50,331 nt of DNA, from positions 1 through 50,331 of the forward strand of contig NZ_LZKQ01000251.1 of the NCBI RefSeq assembly GCF_001668675.1, given 5' to 3'. The notes below the pieces were generated by a model, which was given only the letters and a program-made list of their open reading frames with translations, was not told the origin of the DNA and searched no databases. The first letter of the stretch is position 1. Each line of letters begins with the position of its first letter. Of this stretch, positions 1 to 7,556 are shown in pieces. Both the position numbers and the translations under genes were made by a program. This DNA comes from Mycobacterium asiaticum (GTDB lineage: Bacteria > Actinomycetota > Actinomycetes > Mycobacteriales > Mycobacteriaceae).

Positions 1-229
1 GCGGTTCGGTGTACGGCGTCAGCCGGGAGGCGGCCGCCGACGCGCTCGTGTAGGTGAACATCGCCGACGTGTCCTGGGCCCACATCTCCGCGTACTGGGC
101 TTCGAGGGCGGCGATGGCGGCGGTGTTCTGCCCGAAAATATTGGTCGCCACCAGCAAGGCCAGCTGGCTTCGGTTGATCGCGATCTCCGCCGGCGGCACG
201 ACGGCGGCGAAAACCGCTTCGTAAGCGCT
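1..229 (-). pseudogene. PPE gene fragment in inverted orientation
   Basis: Read on the minus strand, this stretch is open and encodes a typical internal part of a PPE domain. It runs from [16 protein letters not shown] through [17 protein letters not shown] to [18 protein letters not shown] and SRLTPYTEP. Part of the same peptide is encoded again on the plus strand from about 231. Bases 1-125 are the exact reverse complement of 230-354. Bases 126-229 carry the PPE segment that should lie just upstream of 231 in an intact plus-strand gene, but here it is inverted. The fragment has no PPE N-terminus and runs off the window edge. It is either an inversion/duplication or a fold-back assembly artefact. 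Confidence 0.75.
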
Positions 230-354
230 CACCGCCGCCATCGCCGCCCTCGAAGCCCAGTACGCGGAGATGTGGGCCCAGGACACGTCGGCGATGTTCA
301 CCTACACGAGCGCGTCGGCGGCCGCCTCCCGGCTGACGCCGTACACCGAACCGC
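1..354. repeat. Perfect 125-bp inverted repeat within the PPE gene
   Basis: Bases 1-125 and 230-354 are exact reverse complements, with position i pairing with 355-i. A 104-base centre separates them. Identity stops sharply at 126/229. The left arm may continue beyond the window. The structure inverts part of a PPE coding sequence against itself. Confidence 0.95.
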
Positions 355-1262
355 CGCCGATTGCGGACCCGGCCGGACTCGCCGGTCAGCAGGCAGCGGT
401 CGGACAGGCCAGCGCCCTGGCCGCCGGCACCGCGGCGGCGACCGCCGCGGCCACGGCAGCACCAACCGCCGCGCCGATCTTCCCGTTCGACGTCGTCCTG
501 CAGGTCTTCGAGGCGCTCGGCAGCGGCGGCACCGCGTACATGCAGGCCATGGGCCAGCTTCTCAACGCCCTGACCGGAACCCCGCTGGCTGGCCCGACCT
601 GGGAGAACACCTTCGGGATCTTCGCTGACATCGGCCGCTTCAGCACCGTCGCCAACGACGTCATGAGCATCCCCAACCTCGCCATGACCGAGTTCAAGCT
701 CTTCTGGAAGCCCCCCCTTGAGGACATCCCGAAATCAGCCTTGGGAGCGGGGCTGGGAATGGCACCGTCCGCCGGCTTGACCAGCGCGGGATCGGCGGCA
801 TCGGCAAGCATCGGCGAGGCCAACGTGGTGGGCAAACTGTCTGTCCCGCCGAGCTGGGCCTCGGCGACGCCGGCCATCCGGATGGCCTCCACCGCGCTAT
901 CCGCCACCAGCCTCTCCGCCGCCCCGTCGGCGGCCATCCCGGGCAACCTGGTCAACGAAATGGCGTTGGGTGCCGCGACGGGTGGCGCCCTCGGCGCCGT
1001 TGGGCCGCAGGTGCTCAGCGGCAGCGGCGCCCGCGCCCGCGCCAACGGCGGAAAAGGACCCGTCGAGCCGGTCAAGTTGGACAGCGTCATCGCGAAGCTG
1101 CAAAAAGAACCCGACTCGGTCAAACACTGGAACGTCGACAAGGAAGGCCTGGACGCGCTGCTCGACAAGTTGTCCAAGGAACCCGGCATCCACGCGGTGC
1201 ACGTATCGAACAAGGACAAGCACAAGGTGACCCTGCCCGACGCGCAACTGGGCGGAAAATGA
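231..1262 (+). CDS. PPE-SVP family protein, 5' truncated
   Basis: This is the C-terminal part of a PPE protein, a secreted or surface-associated family exported by type VII (ESX) systems. The frame is open from 225, just after TAA at 222-224, and reads [15 protein letters not shown], which is the end of a PPE domain. The first ATG, at 270, lies inside the conserved YAEMWAQD motif, so the true N-terminus of about 100 residues is missing from this strand. The SVP-subclass signature GxxSVPxxW is present as GKLSVPPSW at about 831-857. The last 75 or so residues form a Lys/Asp-rich hydrophilic tail. The stop overlaps the ATG of the next gene (ATGA), suggesting translational coupling. By position it corresponds to PPE33 (Rv1809) of M. 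tuberculosis. As it stands in this sequence the gene is broken by the inverted repeat at 1-354. Confidence 0.85.
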   Translation, partial: TAAIAALEAQYAEMWAQDTSAMFTYTSASAAASRLTPYTEPPPIADPAGLAGQQAAVGQASALAAGTAAATAAATAAPTAAPIFPFDVVLQVFEALGSGGTAYMQAMGQLLNALTGTPLAGPTWENTFGIFADIGRFSTVANDVMSIPNLAMTEFKLFWKPPLEDIPKSALGAGLGMAPSAGLTSAGSAASASIGEANVVGKLSVPPSWASATPAIRMASTALSATSLSAAPSAAIPGNLVNEMALGAATGGALGAVGPQVLSGSGARARANGGKGPVEPVKLDSVIAKLQKEPDSVKHWNVDKEGLDALLDKLSKEPGIHAVHVSNKDKHKVTLPDAQLGGK

Positions 1263-1585
1263 CACTACGGCCGGTACTGCTTGCCATCGCCGCGATGGTC
1301 GCTTTCGCGGCTCCGGCACACGCGGATCCCACCGGCGACGACGCGGCGTTCCTCGCCGCCCTGGCCAATGCCGGCATCACGGTGCCCAATCCGGCGCAAG
1401 CCATCGCCTCCGCCCAGGCGGTGTGCGGATTGATGCGTAATGGTGAGACCGGCCTGCAGGTGCTGACCGACGTGAAGAAGCAAAATCCCGCGCTGACGCT
1501 GGACGGCGCCGCCATGTTCACCGCCATCGCGTCGAACAGCTACTGCCCCGAGCATCTCGGAGCGCCCGAGGGCGGATACTTCTAG
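1259..1585 (+). CDS. DUF732 secreted protein (Rv1810-like)
   Basis: This 108-residue protein has an N-terminal signal peptide: a hydrophobic stretch at residues 5-20 ending in AHA before DP, with likely cleavage after residue 22. The mature part is a short DUF732-type domain with two Cys, in AVCGLM and YCPEH near the C-terminus, that could form a disulfide. DUF732 proteins are small secreted mycobacterial proteins of unknown function. The ATG overlaps the TGA of the PPE gene upstream, so the two are probably co-translated. Length and position fit M. tuberculosis Rv1810 (recalled as 118 residues). No catalytic motif is visible and no function is claimed. Confidence 0.85.
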   Translation: MTLRPVLLAIAAMVAFAAPAHADPTGDDAAFLAALANAGITVPNPAQAIASAQAVCGLMRNGETGLQVLTDVKKQNPALTLDGAAMFTAIASNSYCPEHLGAPEGGYF

Positions 1586-1693
1586 CACTTCCAGCGGAAT
1601 CCCCGGTTCGCCTGGGCTCCACCTGGTGTTCACCCGGATCTGATTGGCTGCCGTAGCTGTTCCGTCAATGAGGTCAAGGAGAGGGGTAGCCCG

Positions 1694-2419
1694 GTGCAGT
1701 CACTGACCGTCGCCGATTTCGCGCTCCGGTTGGGCGTGGGCGTAGGTTGTGGCGCGCTGATCGGGATCGAGCGGCAATGGCGGGCCCGGATGGCCGGCCT
1801 GCGCACCAACGCACTGGTGGCCACCGGTGCCACCCTGTTCGTTCTCTACGCCGCCGCCACCGAGGACAGCAGCCCCACCCGGGTCGCCTCCTACGTCGTG
1901 TCAGGGATCGGATTCCTCGGCGGCGGGGTGATCCTGCGCGAAGGCTTCAACGTCCGCGGCCTTAACACCGCCGCCACGCTGTGGTGCTCCGCCGCGGTCG
2001 GGGTGCTGGCCGCGTCCGGGCACCTGGTGTTCGCGCTGATCGGCACCGCGACCGTCGTCGCCATCCATCTGCTGGGCCGCCCACTGGGCCGGTTCATCGA
2101 CCACGACAACTCCGGCGACGAGGACGAGAGCCTCGAGCCCTACCAGGTGCAGGTGATCTGCCGGCCCAAGTCCGCCAAGTACGCCCGCGCCCAGATCGTG
2201 CAGCACACCCGCAGCAATGACATCATCCTGCGCGGTATCCACACCGGGCACACCGAGGACAACGTCGCGCTCACCGCCCACGTGCTGATCGACGGGCATT
2301 CGCCGGCTCGGCTGGAGCGCCTGGTGGCCGAATTGTCGCTGCAACCGGGCATTTACGCGGTGCACTGGTACGCCGGCGAGCCGAGCAGTCCGATCCTGCC
2401 CGCCGCTCCGGCCGATTAG
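1694..2419 (+). CDS. mgtC: MgtC/SapB family membrane protein
   Basis: This is an inner-membrane MgtC-family protein of 241 residues. The first 130 or so residues contain several hydrophobic helices and the family hallmark GIERQWRARMAGLRTNALVA, followed by GGGVILREG. The C-terminal 90 residues are soluble and resemble the ACT-like domain of mycobacterial MgtC. MgtC is a virulence factor needed for growth at low magnesium and inside macrophages in M. tuberculosis (Rv1811); its molecular activity is debated. The start is the GTG at 1694, preceded by the purine-rich GAGAGGGG. The stop overlaps the stop of the convergent oxidoreductase gene. The 108-bp gap upstream shows no clear magnesium riboswitch. 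Confidence 0.92.
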   Translation: MQSLTVADFALRLGVGVGCGALIGIERQWRARMAGLRTNALVATGATLFVLYAAATEDSSPTRVASYVVSGIGFLGGGVILREGFNVRGLNTAATLWCSAAVGVLAASGHLVFALIGTATVVAIHLLGRPLGRFIDHDNSGDEDESLEPYQVQVICRPKSAKYARAQIVQHTRSNDIILRGIHTGHTEDNVALTAHVLIDGHSPARLERLVAELSLQPGIYAVHWYAGEPSSPILPAAPAD

Positions 2420-3600
2420 GGTCGCGCCTGCAACTCCGGCGCGGCCGCGGCCAGCAGGTCCTCGCGACTGCCCGACAACGGCGGATATATCCGCCGGGTG
2501 TTGATCGTCTGCTTGGTCGCCTTGGCTTGGGCGCCCTGGGCCACCACCACCCGATCCCACCCCTCGGTGTATACCGCGCCCGCCGGGCCGAGATCGAGAA
2601 CCGTTACATACCAAGGGATTCGAAGTGCCAGCAGCGGCTCCGAAAACAACTCGCTGATCACGTTGTAACCCGCGTACCGGCCCATCGGTCGACCGTGCTG
2701 GCAGGACATGACCGACATGTGCTCGTCGTCCATGCGGGCCGCGGCCACGTCCCCGGCGGCGAACACCGACGGCACTCCGATCACCCGCAGGTAGTCGTCG
2801 ACCATGACCCGGCCCCACCGGTCGCGAGCCACCGGCAGTTGCTCGGTCAGCACGCTGGCCCGCATGCCGGCACACCACACCAGGGTCGCGGCCTCGAGCT
2901 GCTCGCCCGAGGACAGCGACACCCATTCGTGGCTCACCGCCGTTACGCTCGCCCCGGTTCTGACTTCAATGCCGTTGTCCGACAGCGCCTTTTCGATCAC
3001 CGGCCGCGCCGAGGCGCCCATGTCCGAGCCGACCAGTCGGTTGTGGTCGACGAGCACCACCCGGGGCGCGAGGCCGAGTTCGCGCAGCCGGGCCGGCAGT
3101 TCGCTGGCGGCTTCGATCCCCGTCAGCCCCGCTCCGACCACGACCACGGTGGCCGCCGCGCCGTTCGGTGGTCCCTCAGCCAGCCGCCGGAGGTGCTGCT
3201 GCAACCGCAATGCGCCGTCGTAGGTGTCGACGTCGAAACCAAACTCTCGCAGCCCCGGCAGGTCCGGTTTGCAGACGCTACTGCCGGCCGCCAGCACCAG
3301 CCGGTCGTACCCGAAACTCTGCCCGGTCGACGTGGCGAGGGTGCGGGCCTCGACATTGATACCCACCACGTCGGCGACGACATGCCGGACACCGACGGGG
3401 TCGAGCACGTCGGCGAGCGGGATGCGGCACTCGCTCAGATCGGCCTCGTAGTTGCGGACCCGGATGTCGTGGAACGGTTTCGGGCTCAGCACCGTGATCT
3501 CGACCTCAGCCGCAACGGCGAGCTCGTCGACCCGGCGCGCGGCACCCAGCGCGGCCCACAGCCCGGCGAACCCGGAGCCGATCACCACCACCCGCTTCAC
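2416..3600 (-). CDS. FAD-dependent NAD(P)/disulfide-type oxidoreductase (Rv1812c-like)
   Basis: This 394-residue flavoprotein resembles type II NADH dehydrogenases. It starts VKRVVVIGSGFAGLWAALGAAR, a Rossmann GxGxxG FAD-binding motif at the very N-terminus. A second nucleotide-binding motif, VVVVGAGLTGIEAASEL, lies mid-protein. A C-terminal FAD motif, VFAAGDVAAARMD, follows. I chose GTG at 3600 because the FAD motif must lie close to the start, and because this GTG overlaps the TGA of the upstream hydrolase gene (GTGA), a standard coupling arrangement. The longer open frame upstream is antisense-like sequence within the hydrolase gene. It probably oxidises NAD(P)H with a quinone or other acceptor. 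Its substrate is unknown. Confidence 0.88.
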   Translation of the reverse strand: MKRVVVIGSGFAGLWAALGAARRVDELAVAAEVEITVLSPKPFHDIRVRNYEADLSECRIPLADVLDPVGVRHVVADVVGINVEARTLATSTGQSFGYDRLVLAAGSSVCKPDLPGLREFGFDVDTYDGALRLQQHLRRLAEGPPNGAAATVVVVGAGLTGIEAASELPARLRELGLAPRVVLVDHNRLVGSDMGASARPVIEKALSDNGIEVRTGASVTAVSHEWVSLSSGEQLEAATLVWCAGMRASVLTEQLPVARDRWGRVMVDDYLRVIGVPSVFAAGDVAAARMDDEHMSVMSCQHGRPMGRYAGYNVISELFSEPLLALRIPWYVTVLDLGPAGAVYTEGWDRVVVAQGAQAKATKQTINTRRIYPPLSGSREDLLAAAAPELQARP

Positions 3601-4517
3601 CCGGACAGCACCTGGCGGATCTGCTCCAGCGTCACCTTGGCCTTGTGGCCGGGCAGCAACATCCAGGTGTGCATGCCGCCGTCGAGCTCGTACCACCCGA
3701 TCTCGACGCCTTCGGCCGTCGCGCGCTTGTGGAAGGCGCGGGCGTCGGGGTTGAGCACATCGTGGGTGCCGGTGAACACCGTCAACCTCGGCAATCCGTC
3801 CAGCGGGCCCACGCACGGGCTGAGCAGGGGAGTGTCGAGCGGATCACCGCCGGCGTAACGCAGGCCGGCGGCGCGCAGATCGTCGAGGTTGAGGAACGGG
3901 TCTTTCTTGGCGACCGTGGGCACGTCGGGATCCGGCAACCCGAGGTGCATCCACGGGGAGAGCAGCACCGCGTCCGTCGGTTGCGGCAAGCCGGCGTCGC
4001 GCACCGCGTGGCACAGCGCGAAAGCCATCCCGCCGCCCGCCGAATCTCCCATGAATGCAAGGGATTCGGGGTCACGCTCCTCCAGGAGGCGGCGATACAG
4101 CTGGAGCAGGAAGGGGAACACCTCGCGGTAGGTGTGCTCGGGGGCGATCGGATAGATCGGCACCGTGATGGTGCGGCGCAGCAGGTTCGACAGCTTCGCG
4201 ATGGCCGGCCAATGAAAATGCGGCAGCAGATCCAGCACGTAGGCGCCGCCGTGCAGATAGATCAGATGGCCGGCCAGGTCGGCCCGCGGCACGTGGCGGG
4301 GGGTCACCTGATAGACCGGCCGGCCGTTGACGTCGTCCCGGACGACATCGATCTTCTTCAGCAGGTGCTTGGACGGGCGACCACAGTAAGGCGGGCGGGG
4401 ATTGGCTTCCCAACTCGCCAGCTTCGCGGGTGGGAACAGCCGATTGCGGACACCGGAGGCACGCAACAACCGCTGCGTCACGTGGGGCCGGTGCACCGGG
4501 CGTTTCATTGGTCTCAC
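3597..4517 (-). CDS. Alpha/beta hydrolase, HSL/LipH-type esterase
   Basis: This 306-residue esterase belongs to the hormone-sensitive-lipase family. The oxyanion-hole motif HGGAY is at residues 89-93. The nucleophile elbow GDSAGGG is at 157-163 with Ser159. The acid region (GTHDVLNPDARAF) and the His region (DGGMHTW) follow in the usual order. No signal peptide is seen, so the enzyme is probably cytosolic or membrane-associated and acts on acyl esters. An alternative ATG lies three codons in. It overlaps by 4 bp with the downstream FAD oxidoreductase gene, so the two form a short operon. In M. tuberculosis the slot next to Rv1812c is, as I recall, occupied by Rv1813c, so this gene marks a difference in content. 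Confidence 0.87.
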   Translation of the reverse strand: MRPMKRPVHRPHVTQRLLRASGVRNRLFPPAKLASWEANPRPPYCGRPSKHLLKKIDVVRDDVNGRPVYQVTPRHVPRADLAGHLIYLHGGAYVLDLLPHFHWPAIAKLSNLLRRTITVPIYPIAPEHTYREVFPFLLQLYRRLLEERDPESLAFMGDSAGGGMAFALCHAVRDAGLPQPTDAVLLSPWMHLGLPDPDVPTVAKKDPFLNLDDLRAAGLRYAGGDPLDTPLLSPCVGPLDGLPRLTVFTGTHDVLNPDARAFHKRATAEGVEIGWYELDGGMHTWMLLPGHKAKVTLEQIRQVLSG

Positions 4518-4522
4518 CAGGT

Positions 4523-4538
4523 TAGGCTGTGTGCTGTG
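4523..4538 (+). promoter_or_regulatory. Leaderless promoter -10 element of erg3
   Basis: TAGGCT at 4523-4528 matches the mycobacterial TANNNT -10 hexamer. It is followed by 7 bases and then the GTG at 4536. This spacing puts transcription initiation at or within a base or two of the start codon, the leaderless pattern. It supports GTG 4536 over the ATG at 4578. Confidence 0.6.
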
Positions 4539-5492
4539 AGCAGTGTGTCAGGCTTCTTCTCGGCGCTGCCGGCCGAGATGCGGGATCCGGTGTTTTTTGC
4601 CATCCCCTTCTTCCTTTTCTTGTTGACCCTGGAGTGGACGGCGGCGCGCAAGCTGGAGAAGTTCGATGCCGCCGCGGCGACCGACGATTCGGCAACGCCC
4701 AGGCCTTCATCGGGTGCGTACCTCACCCGCGATTCCATGGCGAGCATTTCGATGGGTCTGGTCTCGATTGCCACCACGGCCGCTTGGAAGGCCCTTGCGT
4801 TGTTCGGGTATGCCGCAATCTATGCCTACCTGGCTCCGTGGCACCTCCCTGCGACCAAGTGGTACACCTGGGTCGTCGCGATCCTCGGTGTAGACCTGCT
4901 CTACTACACCTACCACCGCGTCGCCCACCGTATCCGGCTCATCTGGGCTACCCACCAGGCTCATCACTCAAGCCAGTACTTCAATTTCGCCACCGCGCTG
5001 CGCCAGAAGTGGAACAACAGCGGGGAGATCCTGATGTGGATCCCGTTGCCGCTGTTGGGACTTCCGCCATGGCTGGTGTTCTTCAGCTGGTCGCTGAATC
5101 TGATCTACCAGTTCTGGGTGCACACCGAGCGCATCGACAAGCTGCCACGGTGGTTCGAGTTCATCTTCAATACCCCGTCGCACCACCGCGTCCACCACGG
5201 CATGGACCAGCTGTACCTGGACAAGAACTACGGCGGCATCTTCATCCTCTGGGACCGGATGTTCGGTAGTTTCCAGAAGGAACTGTTCCGGCCGCACTAC
5301 GGGTTGACCAAGCAGGTCGACACGTTCAACATCTGGAAGCTGCAGACCCACGAGTACCTGGCCATCGCCCGGGATTGGCGCTCCGCGCGCCGGTTCCGCG
5401 ACCGGCTCGGCTACGTTTTCGGCCCGCCGGGCTGGACGCCGCGCACGTCCGACCAGGTCGACGGCACCACCCCGCTGGTCACGTCTCGGTAA
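4536..5492 (+). CDS. erg3: Sterol desaturase / fatty acid hydroxylase superfamily membrane protein
   Basis: This integral-membrane di-iron oxygenase-family protein of 318 residues corresponds to M. tuberculosis Rv1814 (Erg3, a C-5 sterol desaturase homolog). The His clusters that bind the di-iron centre are visible in order: YYTYHRVAHR, then ATHQAHHSSQYFNF, then TPSHHRVHHGMD. Hydrophobic helices lie between and before them. The true substrate in mycobacteria is uncertain because they do not make ergosterol; a lipid or sterol-like substrate is likely. The start is GTG 4536, supported by a leaderless -10. An ATG at 4578 (MRDPVFF), which matches the H37Rv start I recall, is the alternative. It is divergent from the hydrolase gene with only 18 bp between starts. 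Confidence 0.88.
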   Translation: MSSVSGFFSALPAEMRDPVFFAIPFFLFLLTLEWTAARKLEKFDAAAATDDSATPRPSSGAYLTRDSMASISMGLVSIATTAAWKALALFGYAAIYAYLAPWHLPATKWYTWVVAILGVDLLYYTYHRVAHRIRLIWATHQAHHSSQYFNFATALRQKWNNSGEILMWIPLPLLGLPPWLVFFSWSLNLIYQFWVHTERIDKLPRWFEFIFNTPSHHRVHHGMDQLYLDKNYGGIFILWDRMFGSFQKELFRPHYGLTKQVDTFNIWKLQTHEYLAIARDWRSARRFRDRLGYVFGPPGWTPRTSDQVDGTTPLVTSR

Positions 5493-5559
5493 CGCTTCGG
5501 CAGCCGGCGGCGAAAGCTCTAATGTCGAAGTGATAACGCCGTAACCGACGGGAGCCACC

Positions 5560-6216
5560 GTGAGCCGCCTGGCACTGCGCACTTTCATTGCACCTGCACT
5601 TCTCGCGGCGTCGGCGTGGGGCCTGACGCCGGCGACCGGTCACGCCGACCCGGTGGCCGTGTACCCCGGGATGGAGATCCACCAGGACAACCATGTCTGC
5701 ACGCTGGGCTTTGTCGACCCGCGCTCGCGCGTCGCGGTGACGGCCGGGCACTGCCGCGGTAGTGGGCTGGTCTACGACAAGGACAACAACGTCATCGGAC
5801 GCATGACCACCTTCCGGGACAACACACCCACCGGGTCGACCGTGGCGACCGACCAGGTCATCGCCGACTACGAGGCGATCGCCCTGGCCGAAGGCGTCGC
5901 CGCGAGCGACATCCTGCCGGGCGGACGCGCGCTGCGCGCCGGCGGCGGTGCGCCCACGGCCGGGCAGCCGGTGTGCCACTTCGGCATCACCACCGGCGAA
6001 ACCTGCGGCACGATCGAAAGCGTCAACAACGGCTGGTTCACCATGACCAACGGCGTTCAGACGTCGCAGGGCGACTCCGGGGGACCGGTCTTCTCGCCGT
6101 CGAGCGGTCAGCTCGTCGGAATCTTCAACAGTGTCTGGGGGACGCTACCGGCCGCCGTGTCCTGGCAGGCCACCTCGCAGCAGATGCGCGAGGACGGGGG
6201 AGTGAACCCCAGCTAG
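5560..6216 (+). CDS. Secreted trypsin-like serine protease (Rv1815-like)
   Basis: This 218-residue exported protein has a signal peptide ending in GHA before DP at about residue 29. The mature domain is a chymotrypsin-fold protease with a complete apparent triad: His64 in TAGHC, Asp103 in ADYEAIAL, and Ser173 in GDSGGP. Cys47 and Cys65 flank the His loop, and Cys139 and Cys149 form a second likely disulfide. It starts with GTG. It corresponds to M. tuberculosis Rv1815. Its stop overlaps by three bases the stop of the convergent nitroreductase gene. The substrate is unknown. The complete triad suggests an active enzyme. Confidence 0.9.
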   Translation: MSRLALRTFIAPALLAASAWGLTPATGHADPVAVYPGMEIHQDNHVCTLGFVDPRSRVAVTAGHCRGSGLVYDKDNNVIGRMTTFRDNTPTGSTVATDQVIADYEAIALAEGVAASDILPGGRALRAGGGAPTAGQPVCHFGITTGETCGTIESVNNGWFTMTNGVQTSQGDSGGPVFSPSSGQLVGIFNSVWGTLPAAVSWQATSQQMREDGGVNPS

Positions 6217-6656
6217 GCGGAACCCAGGGCAAACACCGGTATCCGGTCGGACGCGGCGCGCAATTCGTCGTCGCCGGATTCCGGTGTCAGTTCGCCGACG
6301 AACCCCTTGACCTGCCAGTACCACCGGGCAAGGTAACGCCGCAGGATCTCGGGTTTGGCGTCGTCGCCGACCTCGTGGATGGTGGCGTGCCGCCGCCGCC
6401 AGCGCGGGCCGGTGTCGACGACGCCCGCCGCGCGAACGTTGCGCACCCACTGGGTGTTCCCGCGCGGTGACACGACGTAGTCCACGCCGTCCACGGTCAG
6501 CAGGTTGATCACCACGCTGCGTTGTTTCCCGCTGGTGCGTCCGCGGACCCGCAACGCGCTGGTGCCGGCAATGCTGATCCCGGACTCGGCGAGCCAGCGG
6601 ACGACGGCGTTGGCGGCCCGCATGGCCCGGTTCGGTTCCTGATAGTGCGTGGTCAT
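6213..6656 (-). CDS. Deazaflavin (F420)-dependent nitroreductase family protein
   Basis: This 147-residue protein of the Ddn/DUF385 split-barrel family includes [21 protein letters not shown] and the conserved [17 protein letters not shown] segment that contacts F420H2 in this family. Members reduce quinones, nitroimidazoles or other electrophiles with reduced F420. The exact substrate cannot be read from sequence. A good ribosome-binding site (GGGAGG) lies 4-5 bases upstream of the ATG. It diverges from the tetR gene across a 109-bp gap containing an 18-bp inverted repeat, so it is a good candidate target of that repressor. A neighbour of this type is not one I recall at this site in H37Rv. 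Confidence 0.85.
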   Translation of the reverse strand: MTTHYQEPNRAMRAANAVVRWLAESGISIAGTSALRVRGRTSGKQRSVVINLLTVDGVDYVVSPRGNTQWVRNVRAAGVVDTGPRWRRRHATIHEVGDDAKPEILRRYLARWYWQVKGFVGELTPESGDDELRAASDRIPVFALGSA

Positions 6657-6673
6657 GCCGCCTCCCGGGGATA

Positions 6674-6748
6674 TTCAGAGAGCACCGCTCTCACATGCGA
6701 ATACCGTGTCACAACCGTGACCTAAAAGCAAGAGCGGTGATCTCTGAA
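6674..6748. promoter_or_regulatory. Inverted-repeat operator pair in the nitroreductase/tetR divergent promoter
   Basis: TTCAGAGAGCACCGCTCT at 6674-6691 and AGAGCGGTGATCTCTGAA at 6731-6748 are inverted copies matching at 17 of 18 positions, 39 bp apart. Each copy is itself a partial dyad (AGAG...CTCT), as expected for TetR sites. A smaller dyad, GTCAC-N4-GTGAC, lies between them at 6708-6721. The arrangement suits cooperative or looped repression of both genes by the adjacent TetR protein. Confidence 0.7.
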
Positions 6749-6765
6749 CTGCAAGACTCCACCGT

Positions 6766-7452
6766 GTGGGCAAACGCCAGGAATCGCGCGAGCAGATAGA
6801 GGCGAAGATCGTCGAACTCGGCCGCCGCCACCTCGTGGATCACGGCGCGGCCGGCCTGTCGCTGCGCGCGATAGCGCGAGACCTGGGCATGGTCTCTTCG
6901 GCCGTCTACCGCTACGTGGCCAGTCGTGACGAGTTGTTGACGCTGCTGCTCGTCGACGCCTATTCGGACCTGGCCGACGCGGTGAAGCGCGCCCGCGACA
7001 ATGCCGCAACGGATTCGTGGAGCGACGACGTGCTGACCATCACCCACGCGGTGCGGGAGTGGGCGGTAGCCCACCCGGCCGGGTGGGCGCTGCTCTACGG
7101 CAGTCCGGTGCCCGGCTACCACGCTCCCGCGGAGCGCACCGTCGGCGTTGGCACCCGCGTGGTTGCGGATTTGTTCGACGCTCTGGCGGCGGGGATCACC
7201 ACCGGGGAGATCATGCTGACCAGCGACGCGGCGCCCCAACCGCTGGCGTCGGACTTCGAGCGAATTCGGCACGATTTCGGGTTCCCCGGTGATGATCGGG
7301 TCATGGCTAAGTGCTTCCTGCTGTGGGCGGGTGTGCTGGGCGCGATCAGCCTCGAGGTGTTCGGACAGTACGGCGCGGACACTTTGACCGACCCGCGCAG
7401 CGTCTTCGATACCCAGGTGCGTTTGCTGATCGGCATGCTCGGGTCGAATTAG
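6766..7452 (+). CDS. TetR/AcrR family transcriptional regulator (Rv1816-like)
   Basis: This 228-residue repressor has an N-terminal TetR DNA-binding domain. Residues 15-60 form the helix-turn-helix, including LSLRAIARDLGMVSSAVYRY and the following VASRDELL. The C-terminal ligand-binding domain is of the WHG type, with WALLYGSPVPGYHAPAE. It starts with GTG at 6766. It corresponds to M. tuberculosis Rv1816. It is divergent from the F420-type nitroreductase gene, with a large inverted repeat between them, so autoregulation and control of the nitroreductase are likely. The ligand is unknown. Confidence 0.9.
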   Translation: MGKRQESREQIEAKIVELGRRHLVDHGAAGLSLRAIARDLGMVSSAVYRYVASRDELLTLLLVDAYSDLADAVKRARDNAATDSWSDDVLTITHAVREWAVAHPAGWALLYGSPVPGYHAPAERTVGVGTRVVADLFDALAAGITTGEIMLTSDAAPQPLASDFERIRHDFGFPGDDRVMAKCFLLWAGVLGAISLEVFGQYGADTLTDPRSVFDTQVRLLIGMLGSN

Positions 7453-7539
7453 AACGTGTTCACCCCTTCGGCGCGCCCGAGACTTCGGCCGCCATGGCAA
7501 ATCTTTACCCGGGCCTTTCTGCCCGCCGCCGGGCTGGGA

Positions 7540-7556
7540 TATCCTGCGAGGCGATG
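7540..7556 (+). promoter_or_regulatory. Possible leaderless promoter of the VOC gene
   Basis: TATCCT at 7540-7545 fits TANNNT and lies 8 bases before the ATG at 7554. The mRNA would begin at or just before the start codon. A weak GAGG also lies in this gap, so a short leader is possible. Confidence 0.4.

Noticed and set aside
1586..1693. Magnesium riboswitch (M-box) before mgtC
   Set aside because: The gap is only 108 bp and shows none of the conserved M-box segments I would expect.
3645..4535. Plus-strand extension upstream of erg3 giving a 615-residue protein
   Set aside because: The extension is antisense to the esterase gene with its HGGAY and GDSAGGG motifs. Erg3 homology begins only near 4536-4578.
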